From contig JAGGSM010000130.1 in assembly GCA_021159105.1 (NCBI GenBank), positions 1 through 21,132 on the forward strand: DNA of 21,132 nucleotides. The letters are read 5' to 3'. Within the stretch, counting starts at the first letter, position 1. Every line of letters starts with the position of its first letter. The translations under genes and the position numbers were made by a program. Shown one piece after another: positions 1 to 7,499 of this stretch. The notes under the pieces are model-generated. The model did not search any database. It was not told the DNA's origin and worked only from the letters and a program-made list of their open reading frames with translations. The DNA comes from Candidatus Bipolaricaulota bacterium. GTDB lineage: Bacteria; Bipolaricaulota; Bipolaricaulia; UBA7950; UBA9294.

Positions 1-225
1 CACCAGGCTCACCGTACCATCGGCATCCCCGAGACGGAGGCATTCCTGGATGGTGAGATTTCACACAAGGAACTGGAGGAGCGGCTCGCAAACAGCACCT
101 GGCAACTGGCGCGCCGCCAGATGGCGTGGTTCAAGCGAGACTCAAACGTCACATGGATCGATATCACGGGAAGATCGCCGCAGGAAGTGGCGGAAGATAT
201 GTTTTCCTGCGTGGAGGGGGAGTGA
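1..225 (+). CDS. miaA: tRNA dimethylallyltransferase MiaA, C-terminal fragment (cut by window start)
   Basis: The window opens inside a reading frame that gives 74 residues before a TGA at 223-225. The tail resembles the MiaA C terminus: a TIGIPE segment (family: A-I-G-Y-x-E), then an amphipathic helix, then the ARRQMAWFKRD block matching the conserved (A/K)RQxTWFR signature, followed by VTWID. MiaA transfers a dimethylallyl group to N6 of A37 in tRNAs reading UNN codons. The catalytic P-loop part lies outside the window. The stop codon shares one base with the nnr start (TGATG), so the two genes are probably translationally coupled. The family call rests on the C-terminal motif only, but that motif is distinctive. 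Confidence 0.8.
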   Translation, partial: HQAHRTIGIPETEAFLDGEISHKELEERLANSTWQLARRQMAWFKRDSNVTWIDITGRSPQEVAEDMFSCVEGE

Positions 226-1754
226 TGTACGTAGTCAGTGGAGCTCAGATCAAGGCGCTCGATGAAGCAGCGGTTGAGGCGGGGATTCCCGCCGGCGATC
301 TGATGGAGAACGCCGGACGCGGGGTGGCGGATGCACTCATCAAGAGCGCAGCAGTCAAGAACATTGTTGTCGTTGCTGGCAAGGGAGGAAACGGCGGAGA
401 CGCCTTTGTTGCAGCACGGATCCTGCGCGAAGCCGGATTTCACGTGAGGGTGTTTACTCTTTCTTCGATCGAGGAGCTTGCGGAGACGACGCGCGATAAG
501 GCACATCTTCTAGATGAACGATTCCCAGGGACTATCAGCGTGCTCGATGACGATCTTGTTGAGTTCGCCGAAGCGCTGGATGGTGCTGACTGCGCGATCG
601 ACGGGCTGCTCGGGATCGGGGTGGATCGTCCTCTCTCCGGAAGATACCTAAACGTGGTAAGAGCGATAAATGAGGCTGATCTGTTTCGAGTCGCTATCGA
701 TCTGCCCTCCGGCCTTCTCTCTGATTCTGGGGCCGTTATCGGCGAGGCGATCGATGCCGATCTCACGGTGTGCATGGCGGCATACAAACCGGCTCATCTC
801 CTCTATCCAGCAAGGAGTTATTGCGGAACGGTCGAGGTTGTACCGGTCGGGTATCCTGACTCACTATGGAAAAGCGTGACTCCGATCGCGCGTGTGGCGA
901 AAAAAGAGTGGATCGCTGAACACCTCCCTGTGCGCCGCCCTGACGGGCACAAGGGGACGTTCGGACATGTGCTCGTCGTCGCGGGATCGCTTGGGATGAG
1001 CGGCGCGGCGATCCTCACCGCCACCGCAGCGCTGCGCGCCGGGGCGGGACTCGTCACTGTCGCCTGCCCCAGATCTATTCAGAGCATCATCGCTACCGCT
1101 CTTCCCGAGGCGATCACCATCGGGCTGCCTGACAAAGACGGACATCTCACAGGAGATTCCCTTGCTCCTCTCCGGGACGTTCTTGCTAGAGCGGACGTTC
1201 TCGCCATCGGTCCGGGGCTGGGGCGCGCTGATGCTACCGGGGCGTTCGTGCGGTCGCTGATCGCTGAGGTGAAATCACCGCTTGTGCTCGACGCCGATGG
1301 GCTCTTTGCACTGAATCCTGAGACTCTGAAAAGAATCGCTGGTTACGCTGTCCTTACCCCTCATCCAGGCGAGATGAGCCGCCTGATCGAGCGGCCGGCA
1401 GACGAGATCGATGCTGATCGGATCGAAGTTGCGCGCGCGTTCGCTGGAGGACATGGCGTCGTCCTCTTGCTCAAGGGCAGGCCAACCGCGATCGGAACAC
1501 CGAGTGGCGAGGTCTTCCTCAATCCGACAGGGAACACCGCTCTGGCGACCGGCGGAAGCGGCGATGTGTTGACCGGGATCATCGCCGGCCTCCTCGCTGG
1601 GGGCGCCTCTACGCGTGATGCTGCGATCCTGGGAGCATACGTGCACGGATACGCCGCGGAGCACCGCTCTCGTGATCGCGCAGAGAGATCGATCATTCCC
1701 AGCGATCTGCTCGATATCATGCCGCGGGCGATCAAGGAGATTGAAGATGCCTGA
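225..1754 (+). CDS. nnr: Bifunctional NAD(P)HX epimerase / ADP-dependent NAD(P)HX dehydratase
   Basis: 509 residues, the usual length for the fused YjeF_N plus carbohydrate-kinase-like protein. It repairs hydrated NADH and NADPH: the N-terminal half interconverts the R and S epimers, and the C-terminal half dehydrates the S form using ADP (or ATP). Visible motifs are MENAGRG near residues 27-33 and GKGGNGGD near 52-59 (epimerase). The C-terminal half shows HKGTFGHVLVVAGS, ADVLAIGPGLG, LTPHPGE and GGSGDVLTGIIAGLLAGG, all typical of the dehydratase. The frame is open further upstream, but I start at ATG 225: it follows a GGAGGGGG SD, overlaps the miaA stop by one base and gives the normal N terminus. 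It overlaps tatD by 8 bases. No defect is seen. Confidence 0.95.
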   Translation: MYVVSGAQIKALDEAAVEAGIPAGDLMENAGRGVADALIKSAAVKNIVVVAGKGGNGGDAFVAARILREAGFHVRVFTLSSIEELAETTRDKAHLLDERFPGTISVLDDDLVEFAEALDGADCAIDGLLGIGVDRPLSGRYLNVVRAINEADLFRVAIDLPSGLLSDSGAVIGEAIDADLTVCMAAYKPAHLLYPARSYCGTVEVVPVGYPDSLWKSVTPIARVAKKEWIAEHLPVRRPDGHKGTFGHVLVVAGSLGMSGAAILTATAALRAGAGLVTVACPRSIQSIIATALPEAITIGLPDKDGHLTGDSLAPLRDVLARADVLAIGPGLGRADATGAFVRSLIAEVKSPLVLDADGLFALNPETLKRIAGYAVLTPHPGEMSRLIERPADEIDADRIEVARAFAGGHGVVLLLKGRPTAIGTPSGEVFLNPTGNTALATGGSGDVLTGIIAGLLAGGASTRDAAILGAYVHGYAAEHRSRDRAERSIIPSDLLDIMPRAIKEIEDA

Positions 1755-2514
1755 GCTTACACTGATCGACACACACGCACACCTAGATTCCACAGATTAC
1801 AACGAGGATCGAGCGGCAGTCATCGCGCGTACCTTTGCCGCAGGAATCGGCGTGATCACCGTCGGTGTGGATCTTCCATCAAGCGAGGCCGCGTTGAAGC
1901 TCGCTCAGCGCCATCGCTTCATCTGGGCGGGGGTGGGGGTCCACCCGCACGAGGCGAAGACGTTCAACAATGAGGTCAATGAGGCGTTACGCAAGCTTGC
2001 ATCCGACCCCAAGGTCGTCGCCATCGGCGAGATCGGGCTCGACTACTACCGCGACCTCTCACCGCGGAAAGTACAGCGCGATGTCTTGGCTGAACAGATA
2101 GAACTGGCAAACCAGGTTGATCTGCCGGTGATCATCCACAACCGGGAGTCAACGAAGGATATGCTCGCTATTCTGCGTGCGCACCGCCCAAGACGGGGCG
2201 TCATCCACTCCTTCCTCGGCGATCTTGATCTAGCGCGAGAGTTCATGGACCTCGGTCTCTACTTGGGAATCGGTGGGCCACTCACGTTCAAGAAGAACGA
2301 CATTCTCCGCGATGCAGTGACCCGGATTCCCCTTGAACGGATCCTTCTTGAGACCGATTGCCCCTACCTTACGCCTATCCCGTACCGTGGAAAGCGGAAC
2401 GAACCGGCCTATGTGTGCTACGTGGCTGAGGAGATCGCACGCCTGAAGGGAATAACTTCAGAACAAGTGGCCAGGTTGACCACGGAGAATGCGCGAGGGT
2501 TGTTCAACATCTGA
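1747..2514 (+). CDS. tatD: TatD-family metal-dependent DNase
   Basis: 255 residues, the normal size for TatD/YcfH hydrolases, which are TIM-barrel metallo-enzymes with 3'-5' exonuclease or deoxyribonuclease activity. Metal-binding residues are visible: DTHAHLD (His10, His12), the glutamate of AIGEIGLDYY (about Glu95), IIHNRES (about His131), IHSFLGD (about His154) and LLETDCPYL (about Asp204). The C-terminal PYRGKRNEPAYV loop is also typical. The longer upstream frame lies inside nnr and is not needed: ATG 1747 follows AAGGAG at 1734-1739 with good spacing and overlaps the nnr end by 8 bases. It is probably the last gene of the miaA-nnr-tatD transcript. Its exact substrate cannot be told. Confidence 0.93.
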   Translation: MPELTLIDTHAHLDSTDYNEDRAAVIARTFAAGIGVITVGVDLPSSEAALKLAQRHRFIWAGVGVHPHEAKTFNNEVNEALRKLASDPKVVAIGEIGLDYYRDLSPRKVQRDVLAEQIELANQVDLPVIIHNRESTKDMLAILRAHRPRRGVIHSFLGDLDLAREFMDLGLYLGIGGPLTFKKNDILRDAVTRIPLERILLETDCPYLTPIPYRGKRNEPAYVCYVAEEIARLKGITSEQVARLTTENARGLFNI

Positions 2515-2695
2515 CTAGCGCACCGAAAACGGCGAGCGTGAAATCCCTATGTCGCAGGAAAAGCATCAATCCCCTGCAGGGGTTGATTCCCCGCCTCTTG
2601 GGGCGTGCTTTTCACAAAGCTTCTTGATCCACTGCGGGCTTGCGGCGGGGTAGTTCATTTGACCGTTGTCATATGTGCCAGAAGGCTTCTTGTCG
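2515..2695. other. Intergenic stretch between tatD and the hicBA remnant
   Basis: Apart from the inverted repeat at 2558-2613 I see no firm feature. On the minus strand a 30-codon frame (2658 down to 2566, beginning MNYPAASPQWIKKLCEKHAP) has protein-like composition and stays open further upstream. It lacks an SD and runs through the inverted repeat, so it may be the tail of a decayed gene linked to hicA, or chance. Confidence 0.3.
2558..2613. repeat. Three-way-junction inverted repeat (possible tatD terminator)
   Basis: An outer perfect 8-base inverted repeat, GAAAAGCA (2558-2565) and TGCTTTTC (2606-2613), encloses two smaller hairpins. The first pairs TCAA (2566-2569) with TTGA (2583-2586) and CCCC (2571-2574) with GGGG (2579-2582) around TGCA. 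The second pairs CCCC (2589-2592) with GGGG (2600-2603). Together they can fold as a cloverleaf-like junction. It sits 43 bases after tatD and could end transcription, since the last arm is followed by TGCTTTT, but the T-run is short. It could equally be a single copy of a REP-like intergenic repeat. Within the window I see no second copy. Confidence 0.5.
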
Positions 2696-2940
2696 TCAGC
2701 TGTCTACGGGTTGCTCCAAGACTTCTTCTTTCCCTGCTTTCAGATGATCAGCGATGTCGTAGATGATGAGATTGAGGGTTCTAACTCGAAGCGCTTTGTA
2801 CCGAGGAATGGGCAAGTGGTGGACAGGTTTGTCTAGATGACTCAACCGTAGATGGCTTCCTGCCTGACGTGTAACAGGGTAGCCCAACTTCTCCAGTCGG
2901 TGGGCGAGTTCTTCTCTCCCAGATCACGGCGTATCTTCAT
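2696..2940 (-). pseudogene. hicA: HicA-type mRNA interferase toxin, frameshifted
   Basis: Read from ATG 2940 the gene begins MKIRRDLG and then runs out of frame to a stop after 32 codons. Dropping one base near 2915-2922 puts it into a frame that continues REELAHRLEKLGYPVTRQ and AGSHLRLSH, and then HHLPIPRYKALRVRTLN and IIYDIADHLKAGKEEVLEQ to a TGA at 2696-2698. That is the usual HicA plan: the catalytic GSH-x-R motif, the HH-x-(I/L/V)-P strand and the C-terminal helix with a KEE(L/V/I) end. The length, 245 bases, is one short of 82 codons, so one deletion explains it. HicA cleaves translated mRNA when free of HicB. As it stands it should not make an active toxin, unless the deletion is an assembly error. 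It overlaps hicB by the usual ATGA. Confidence 0.75.
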
Positions 2941-3142
2941 GCAGGCGTGACCTTGTCATTAATCAAGTGGAGCCTAACAACTTTGGGTGTATCTTCGTCC
3001 CTAAAATGACACAAAATTGCGTCGCGAACTGCCTCCTTCAGCTCGTCCATGGAGTCTGCTTCCGAGAATATCGAGTACCCGACGCCTGTGCCTCGTATCC
3101 TCCTTCCGGAGACTCTTCCACAAGGAAGATGATCTCTTTCAT
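2937..3142 (-). pseudogene. hicB: HicB-type antitoxin, frameshifted
   Basis: ATG 3142 follows a strong AGAGGAGG SD (about 3146-3153). The start reads MKEIIFLVEESPEGGYEA, the common N terminus of short HicB antitoxins. Near 3079-3085 one base appears to be missing; the zero frame stops after 34 codons, whereas the shifted frame continues GYSIFSEADSMDELKEAV, RDAILCHFRDEDTPKVVRL and HLINDKVTPA to TGA 2939-2937. Total length, 206 bases, is one short of 69 codons. HicB normally folds as a degenerate RNase H-like domain that binds and blocks HicA. This short form has no obvious C-terminal DNA-binding domain. Antitoxin-first order and the ATGA overlap with hicA fit a genuine, now broken, type II module. 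Confidence 0.75.
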
Positions 3143-3239
3143 AGATCCTCCTCTTGCCACGCTAGTCTACCACATCGTGCTCCAGTCGACTGCAGTAACG
3201 AAGCTCTGTAAATGATGAGGTCTGTCCCAAAGGTTGCGC

Positions 3240-3268
3240 TTGATTCCAAGGGGGGATCGTGCTATGTT
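3240..3268 (+). promoter_or_regulatory. Sigma70-type promoter of the secreted TIM-barrel protein gene
   Basis: A TTGATT box (3240-3245) and a TATGTT box (3263-3268) are separated by exactly 17 bases. The inferred transcript start near 3275 leaves a leader of about 25 bases that ends in the AAGGAGG SD (3284-3290). The site lies between the divergent hicB remnant and the gene it would serve. The match is good but by inspection only. Confidence 0.55.
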
Positions 3269-3299
3269 AGTTCAACGATGGGTAAGGAGGATGAACTGT

Positions 3300-5084
3300 A
3301 TGCGAACTGCGGCTGGGCGGGTACTGGGTTTGGCATTGGTAGTGTTGTTATTGGTGAGTGTCGTTGGCCTGGCAGCATCGCAGACGTTCATCAACAAGAC
3401 GCGAAAGACGGTCAGTGGGATCACGATAGAGTTCTCCAGGACCGTGACGATCACCAGGCACGATTCCGCCTTTCCCGATCAGAGCCCGAGTGGCAGGAGC
3501 GATGAGTTCACGTTCAGCGGCAGGGATCTCCGCAACCTTGGGCGGTTCACAGTCTCCTGGACGCCCAGTTCAGGGAAGGTTACAGGCTACGAGTGGATCA
3601 CTGGCCAGCTTTCTGTAGCTTCTCCATCTACCAACACATTGGTACCTACTTACGATGAGATCATGGCTAAGATTGCTCACTATCCCGGAGTGGACGAGCC
3701 ATTGTATCAGCCCAAAGAGGGTGAGGAAATCTGGTTGACTGATCTTGATGGACATAAAGACGTGTATGATAACGATGGGATCCGTATAAACCTGGGAGAA
3801 GGACTGAGGCCAGAAGATATCGCTAAGATACGGTGGTACAGGAACAAGATTAGAATGTCGTTTATCCCTGACAATGCATTAGAAATCACTAATAATCAAA
3901 TGAAAACGTTCATTGGAACACCGACAGAACATTCACCGGCAAGTGCGCACACCGACCACGCGATCATGGGGTACGACTATGAAGCACACGTTTGGGATAC
4001 CAATGGACACCTGCGAATTCTCAGCACAACCGTTAAGAGTCCTGTACATTTCTCGGGGACAAAGACCATAGATTGCGGTCTGTTATGGCTTTTCCTTTAT
4101 CACAGCGATCAAGAGATAGAAGACCACTTTCGTGCGATGAAAGCACTCGGATTCACGGGGATTCAATTCGAGGTCTACTATTTCATTTCATCCTATGAAG
4201 CTAATAACGTTTTTGCTAGTTATGATAGGCCTGACGTTACCCTTGAATCGTACCAAAGGACCATGACTGCTGAGGAGATCGAGAGAGTGTTGCGCCTGAT
4301 AGATGAGGTTGGGATGGACGCAGAAATCCGCATTGAACTTTGGCTGAGCAAGGAATACAAAGAAGCGCATTCCGGTTGCGATCGAGAAGGGATTCATCCA
4401 TCAAATGTTGATCTCTGGTTTGCAAATTACACTGAACTATGCACCCGAATTGGAGCACTTGCTGAACAAGGTGGTGCTGACATCTTTTGTGTCGGTGTTG
4501 AACTGAGCAGTATGGAACCATACGCAGAACACTGGAGAAGGCTCGCTTCGAAGGTCAGGCAGGTGTTTTTTGGAAAGCTTACGTTCGCTGAGGCGACCTG
4601 CCACTTTCTCAGTGGATTCAACTGCTATGACAACGCACTGGGACTTGAGGCCAGCCTCGGCCGGTTTTGGGATGCTTTTGACATCATTGGAATGAACCAG
4701 TGGCCGAGTTTTCCGTTGGAATCATCGACGGATCAGCGATACTCAGTGATTACAGATCGCTTTGTGAAGGAGTGGAGTAAGGCGGTCGATTACTACAGGA
4801 CGCGATTCCCTAATAAGGAGATCTGGTTTAACGAAATGGGAACGTACGTTCATGATGGGTTAGTTCTGGGGTTGACTTACGAAAAGCCGTCTTCATCTTG
4901 GATACCGGATGGACAGGAAGTGGGCGACACCTGGGCTGCTTATCTTACTGGAGCCGAGTTTCTTGGTATAGATGGATTGTGCGCCTGGCGATATGGTATC
5001 GACCCATGGAAATGGTATCCTGGGACGATTGAATTAGGGAGATCACCGGGACCGCTAATCTTGGCAAGTTTTCTGAAACAATAA
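3300..5084 (+). CDS. Secreted TIM-barrel glycoside hydrolase-like protein (GH113-like)
   Basis: 594 residues from ATG 3300, which lies 9 bases after AAGGAGG; the earlier in-frame ATG at 3234 lies upstream of the promoter. Residues 1-27 form a signal peptide (hydrophobic 8-24, then LAAS). Residues about 28-250 are a domain I do not recognise. From about 255 to the end the sequence reads like a clan A TIM barrel: ALGFTGIQFEVYY, then FCVGVELSSMEPYAEHW with Glu401 as likely acid/base, and later EIWFNEMGTY with Glu512 as likely nucleophile. These two motifs resemble GH113 and related GTA-type barrels, many of which are beta-mannanases. The protein probably acts on a polysaccharide outside the membrane; the substrate is unknown. 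The gene is clearly poorer in GC than its neighbours, which suggests acquisition from elsewhere. It stands alone with its own promoter. Confidence 0.6.
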   Translation: MRTAAGRVLGLALVVLLLVSVVGLAASQTFINKTRKTVSGITIEFSRTVTITRHDSAFPDQSPSGRSDEFTFSGRDLRNLGRFTVSWTPSSGKVTGYEWITGQLSVASPSTNTLVPTYDEIMAKIAHYPGVDEPLYQPKEGEEIWLTDLDGHKDVYDNDGIRINLGEGLRPEDIAKIRWYRNKIRMSFIPDNALEITNNQMKTFIGTPTEHSPASAHTDHAIMGYDYEAHVWDTNGHLRILSTTVKSPVHFSGTKTIDCGLLWLFLYHSDQEIEDHFRAMKALGFTGIQFEVYYFISSYEANNVFASYDRPDVTLESYQRTMTAEEIERVLRLIDEVGMDAEIRIELWLSKEYKEAHSGCDREGIHPSNVDLWFANYTELCTRIGALAEQGGADIFCVGVELSSMEPYAEHWRRLASKVRQVFFGKLTFAEATCHFLSGFNCYDNALGLEASLGRFWDAFDIIGMNQWPSFPLESSTDQRYSVITDRFVKEWSKAVDYYRTRFPNKEIWFNEMGTYVHDGLVLGLTYEKPSSSWIPDGQEVGDTWAAYLTGAEFLGIDGLCAWRYGIDPWKWYPGTIELGRSPGPLILASFLKQ

Positions 5085-5098
5085 GCTAGCGCAATGAC

Positions 5099-5131
5099 AA
5101 CCGGCGCTGCCTTATGTAAGCGGCGCCGGTT
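5099..5131. terminator. Strong stem-loop between convergent genes, likely bidirectional terminator
   Basis: AACCGGCGC (5099-5107) pairs perfectly with GCGCCGGTT (5123-5131), with further pairing inside. It sits 14 bases after the glycosidase stop and 26 bases from the stop of the converging aconitase gene. T-runs are weak on both sides, so termination efficiency cannot be judged. Confidence 0.6.
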
Positions 5132-5157
5132 ATCCTGATGTTCAAAATAGTACAGGT

Positions 5158-7050
5158 CTACGTTTGCTGCTGTGCAGTGTAGGCGAGCAGGCCTCCCGCT
5201 TTGATCATCTCCATCTCACGCTCCGTGAGGTCGTGCTGCACAGGGAATCGCGTTCCTTTGGTCTTGTTTTCAACTACCAACTTGCCTGTGAGGTTGCTGA
5301 CGTCGATCTCCAGCTCGTCTCCCTGATCGATCGTGTCCGTGTCGCACAGGAAGGGGATGATCCCCACGTTGATCAGGTTCGCCCGGTGGATGCGGGCGTA
5401 ACTCTTTGCAAAGACTGCCTTGATCCCTAGTTGCCATGGCCCGAGCGCCGCGTGCTCGCGCGATGAGCCCTGGCCGTAGTTGTCGCCGCCAACGATGAAC
5501 CCGCCGTTCTTCTCCGCTGCGCGCTCTGCAAAGGTCTTGTCCTCGTAGAAGAAGGTGAATTTGGAGATCTCCGGCAGGTTGCTGCGCAGGTGCTGGGTCA
5601 GCGGCCCGGCAGGCATAATGGCGTCGGTGGAGATCCCGTCCCCCACCTTTAGAAGTACCTCGCCTGCGAGCGTCGGCTTAAGCGGAGTCTGGGGATTGAG
5701 CGGGACGATGTTCGGCGCGCGCACGATCTCCACCGAGTCTCCCATTGGATCGAGGATGAGGTAGTCGTCGATGTCGAGGTGATCGACCTTCACCTCTACC
5801 GGCGGAAGCTTTCGCGGATCTGCGATCACACCGGCGAGGGCCGATGCCGCAGCTACCTGCGGGCTGCACAGGGCGATCTTGCCGAACTTGTTTCCGCCGC
5901 GGCCCTTCCAGTTGCGGTTCACCGTGCGCAGGGACAGGTGGCCGTTTCCCGGGACGAATCCGATCCCGATGCACGCGTTGCACCCCGGCTCGATCATGCG
6001 TATTCCGGCCTTGGTAAACGCGAGGAAGCTTCCGTCCTCCATCAGCATCTCCCACGCCTGCCGCGATCCAGGGGAGACGATGACGTCGATATCTGTCGAT
6101 ACGTGTTTTCCCTTCAGCATCTCCGCGACGATCTTCAGGTCGTGGTAGGAGCCGTTGGTGCACGATCCGATGTAGACCTGGTTGATCTTCGTCCCGGCGA
6201 CCTCCTCGATGTCATAAACGTTGTCCGGCATCCCCGGCATCGCCACCAACGGCTTCACCGATGATAGGTCGACTTCAAGAGTGGAGTCGTAGACCGCGTC
6301 ATCGTCAGGGGAAAGCTCTGACCAAGCGCTCTCTCTGTTCTGCATCTTGAGGAAGGAGGCGGTTACTTCGTCCGAAGGGAAGATCGACGATGTCGCCCCC
6401 GTCTCGGTGCACATGTTGGTGATTGTCGCCCGCTCCGGCACGGAGAGGGTCTTCACCCCCGGGCCGGTGAACTCGATGAAGTGACCTACCCCGCCCTTAA
6501 CCGAGATGCGGCGCAGGATCTCCAGCGCGACGTCCTTTGCCCCCACGCCGTGGGTAAGCTTGCCGGTGAGTATGATGTTCAGCATCTTGGGGACCACGAG
6601 GTGGAACAGTCCACCTCCTGCAGCTACGGCAACGTCCATCCCCCCGGCGCCGATCCCGAGCATTCCCAGACCTCCGGCGGTCGGGGTGTGTGAGTCCGAG
6701 CCAAGGAGGGTTTTCCCGGGCACGCCGAAGCGTTCGTAGTGCAGCTGGTGGCAGACGCCGTTTCCGTTCTTGGAGAACTTGGCCCCGTAGTGGGAGGCGA
6801 TCGTCTGCAGGAAGATGTGATCGTCGGTCGACTCGCCCTTGAATCCCAGGGATGTGTGGTCCGAATAGGAGACAACTAGTTCTGCCTGTACCTTCTTCAT
6901 TCCGAGTGACTCAAATTCGAGCCAGGCCATCGTTCCGGTTGAGTCTTGCGTGAGACAATGGTCGATGCGGATCCCGACCTCCGTCCCCCGCTTCAGGGTT
7001 CCTTCTTGCACGTGGTGTGACAGGATCTTCTCCGTCATCGTCTTGCTCAC
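5158..7050 (-). CDS. Aconitate hydratase (single-chain, Aquifex/IPMI-like type)
   Basis: 630 residues. It isomerises citrate to isocitrate through cis-aconitate in the TCA cycle, using a [4Fe-4S] cluster. The cluster ligands are visible: IGSCTNGS (about Cys297) and GCNACIG (about Cys357 and Cys360). Other hallmarks are LGSDSHTPTAGGLGMLGIGAGG near 116-136 and, in the C-terminal swivel domain, GDNYGQGSSREHAALGP near 520-535. The order and length match the 'putative aconitase' subfamily close to isopropylmalate isomerase rather than long AcnA. I start at GTG 7050 because it follows GAGGTGA, gives MSKTMTEKIL like relatives, and lies downstream of the promoter; ATG 7038 is the alternative. The frame is open further upstream to 7257, but that part overlaps the promoter. 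It seems to be transcribed alone. Confidence 0.93.
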   Translation of the reverse strand: MSKTMTEKILSHHVQEGTLKRGTEVGIRIDHCLTQDSTGTMAWLEFESLGMKKVQAELVVSYSDHTSLGFKGESTDDHIFLQTIASHYGAKFSKNGNGVCHQLHYERFGVPGKTLLGSDSHTPTAGGLGMLGIGAGGMDVAVAAGGGLFHLVVPKMLNIILTGKLTHGVGAKDVALEILRRISVKGGVGHFIEFTGPGVKTLSVPERATITNMCTETGATSSIFPSDEVTASFLKMQNRESAWSELSPDDDAVYDSTLEVDLSSVKPLVAMPGMPDNVYDIEEVAGTKINQVYIGSCTNGSYHDLKIVAEMLKGKHVSTDIDVIVSPGSRQAWEMLMEDGSFLAFTKAGIRMIEPGCNACIGIGFVPGNGHLSLRTVNRNWKGRGGNKFGKIALCSPQVAAASALAGVIADPRKLPPVEVKVDHLDIDDYLILDPMGDSVEIVRAPNIVPLNPQTPLKPTLAGEVLLKVGDGISTDAIMPAGPLTQHLRSNLPEISKFTFFYEDKTFAERAAEKNGGFIVGGDNYGQGSSREHAALGPWQLGIKAVFAKSYARIHRANLINVGIIPFLCDTDTIDQGDELEIDVSNLTGKLVVENKTKGTRFPVQHDLTEREMEMIKAGGLLAYTAQQQT

Positions 7051-7068
7051 GCTGATCACCTCATGTGG

Positions 7069-7093
7069 TATATTCTCACTATATGAGAGTATA
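7069..7093. promoter_or_regulatory. Operator-like palindrome in the aconitase leader
   Basis: TATATTCTCA (7069-7078) and TGAGAGTATA (7084-7093) form an inverted repeat with one mismatch around CTATA. In the same place the 9-mer GTATATTCT occurs twice (7068-7076 and 7089-7097), exactly 21 bases apart, about two helical turns. The site lies between the inferred transcript start (near 7104) and the SD, where a bound repressor or an RNA hairpin would control expression. No regulator is identified. Confidence 0.5.
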
Positions 7094-7110
7094 TTCTTGT
7101 ACTGTGAGGC

Positions 7111-7139
7111 AGGATACCGAGTATGGAGATCGTTGTCAA
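7111..7139 (-). promoter_or_regulatory. Sigma70-type promoter of aconitase
   Basis: On the minus strand a consensus TTGACA (7139-7134) and TATCCT (7116-7111) are 17 bases apart. Transcription should begin near 7104 and give a leader of about 55 bases before GTG 7050. This is one of the best promoter matches in the window. Confidence 0.65.
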
Positions 7140-7499
7140 GGACACTGTGAGCGCGGAACTCGGAGTGCGGAATGCGGATAAGAAGCCTGCTCATCACGAA
7201 GGACGCGAAGGGGAAGAGCGAAAAGGGAGCGCAGGAGTGCGGATGCGGAACGCGCAACGAAGAGGGCTAGAACGAATCTTGCGAATAGGGCCAATTGTAC
7301 GAATGGAAGCATCATCGATCGCCTAAAGGTGTTGATATCACGCCCCTTTGTGCGCGGTTCTTACAAATCTTCTCGATACACCGCATGCGTGCGGTGGAGG
7401 CATTCGTTGTATGTTGAGTAGCAGTTATGAGATGCACTGTATTTTAGATGCTTCGTGATTACGGCAGCCATTGACTGAGGCGACAAGTGAAAGCGGTCG
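7140..7499. other. Non-coding stretch with degenerate repeats
   Basis: No gene is supported here. The stretch holds two near-identical copies of a purine-rich unit, GGAGTGCGGAATGCGGA (7162-7178) and GGAGTGCGGATGCGGAA (7234-7250). Between them are two nonamers, CACGAAGGA and CGCGAAGGG (7195-7212), which resemble the repeat family at 20801-20935. A perfect 7-base stem, CACCGCA (7379-7385) with TGCGGTG (7390-7396), encloses TGCG but has no T-run, so I do not call it a terminator. The rest shows nothing recognisable. Confidence 0.45.

Noticed and set aside
2566..2658. Minus-strand 30-codon frame beginning MNYPAASPQW
   Set aside because: Protein-like but without SD, running through the inverted repeat; could be a remnant, not enough to call a gene.
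3234..3299. Upstream in-frame ATG for the secreted TIM-barrel protein
   Set aside because: It lies before the inferred promoter boxes and would place 22 residues before the signal peptide; ATG 3300 has the SD.
7051..7257. N-terminal extension of the aconitase frame (69 codons)
   Set aside because: The extension covers the promoter and operator-like repeat, has no SD at its start and is not found in the family; GTG 7050 is better supported.
7123..7326. Plus-strand open frame of 67 codons rich in Arg, Glu and Gly
   Set aside because: It is built from the purine-rich repeats, crosses the aconitase promoter and has no SD or recognisable motif.
7379..7396. Short hairpin CACCGCA / TGCGGTG as a terminator for ispD
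   Set aside because: No T-run on either strand and more than 100 bases beyond the ispD stop.
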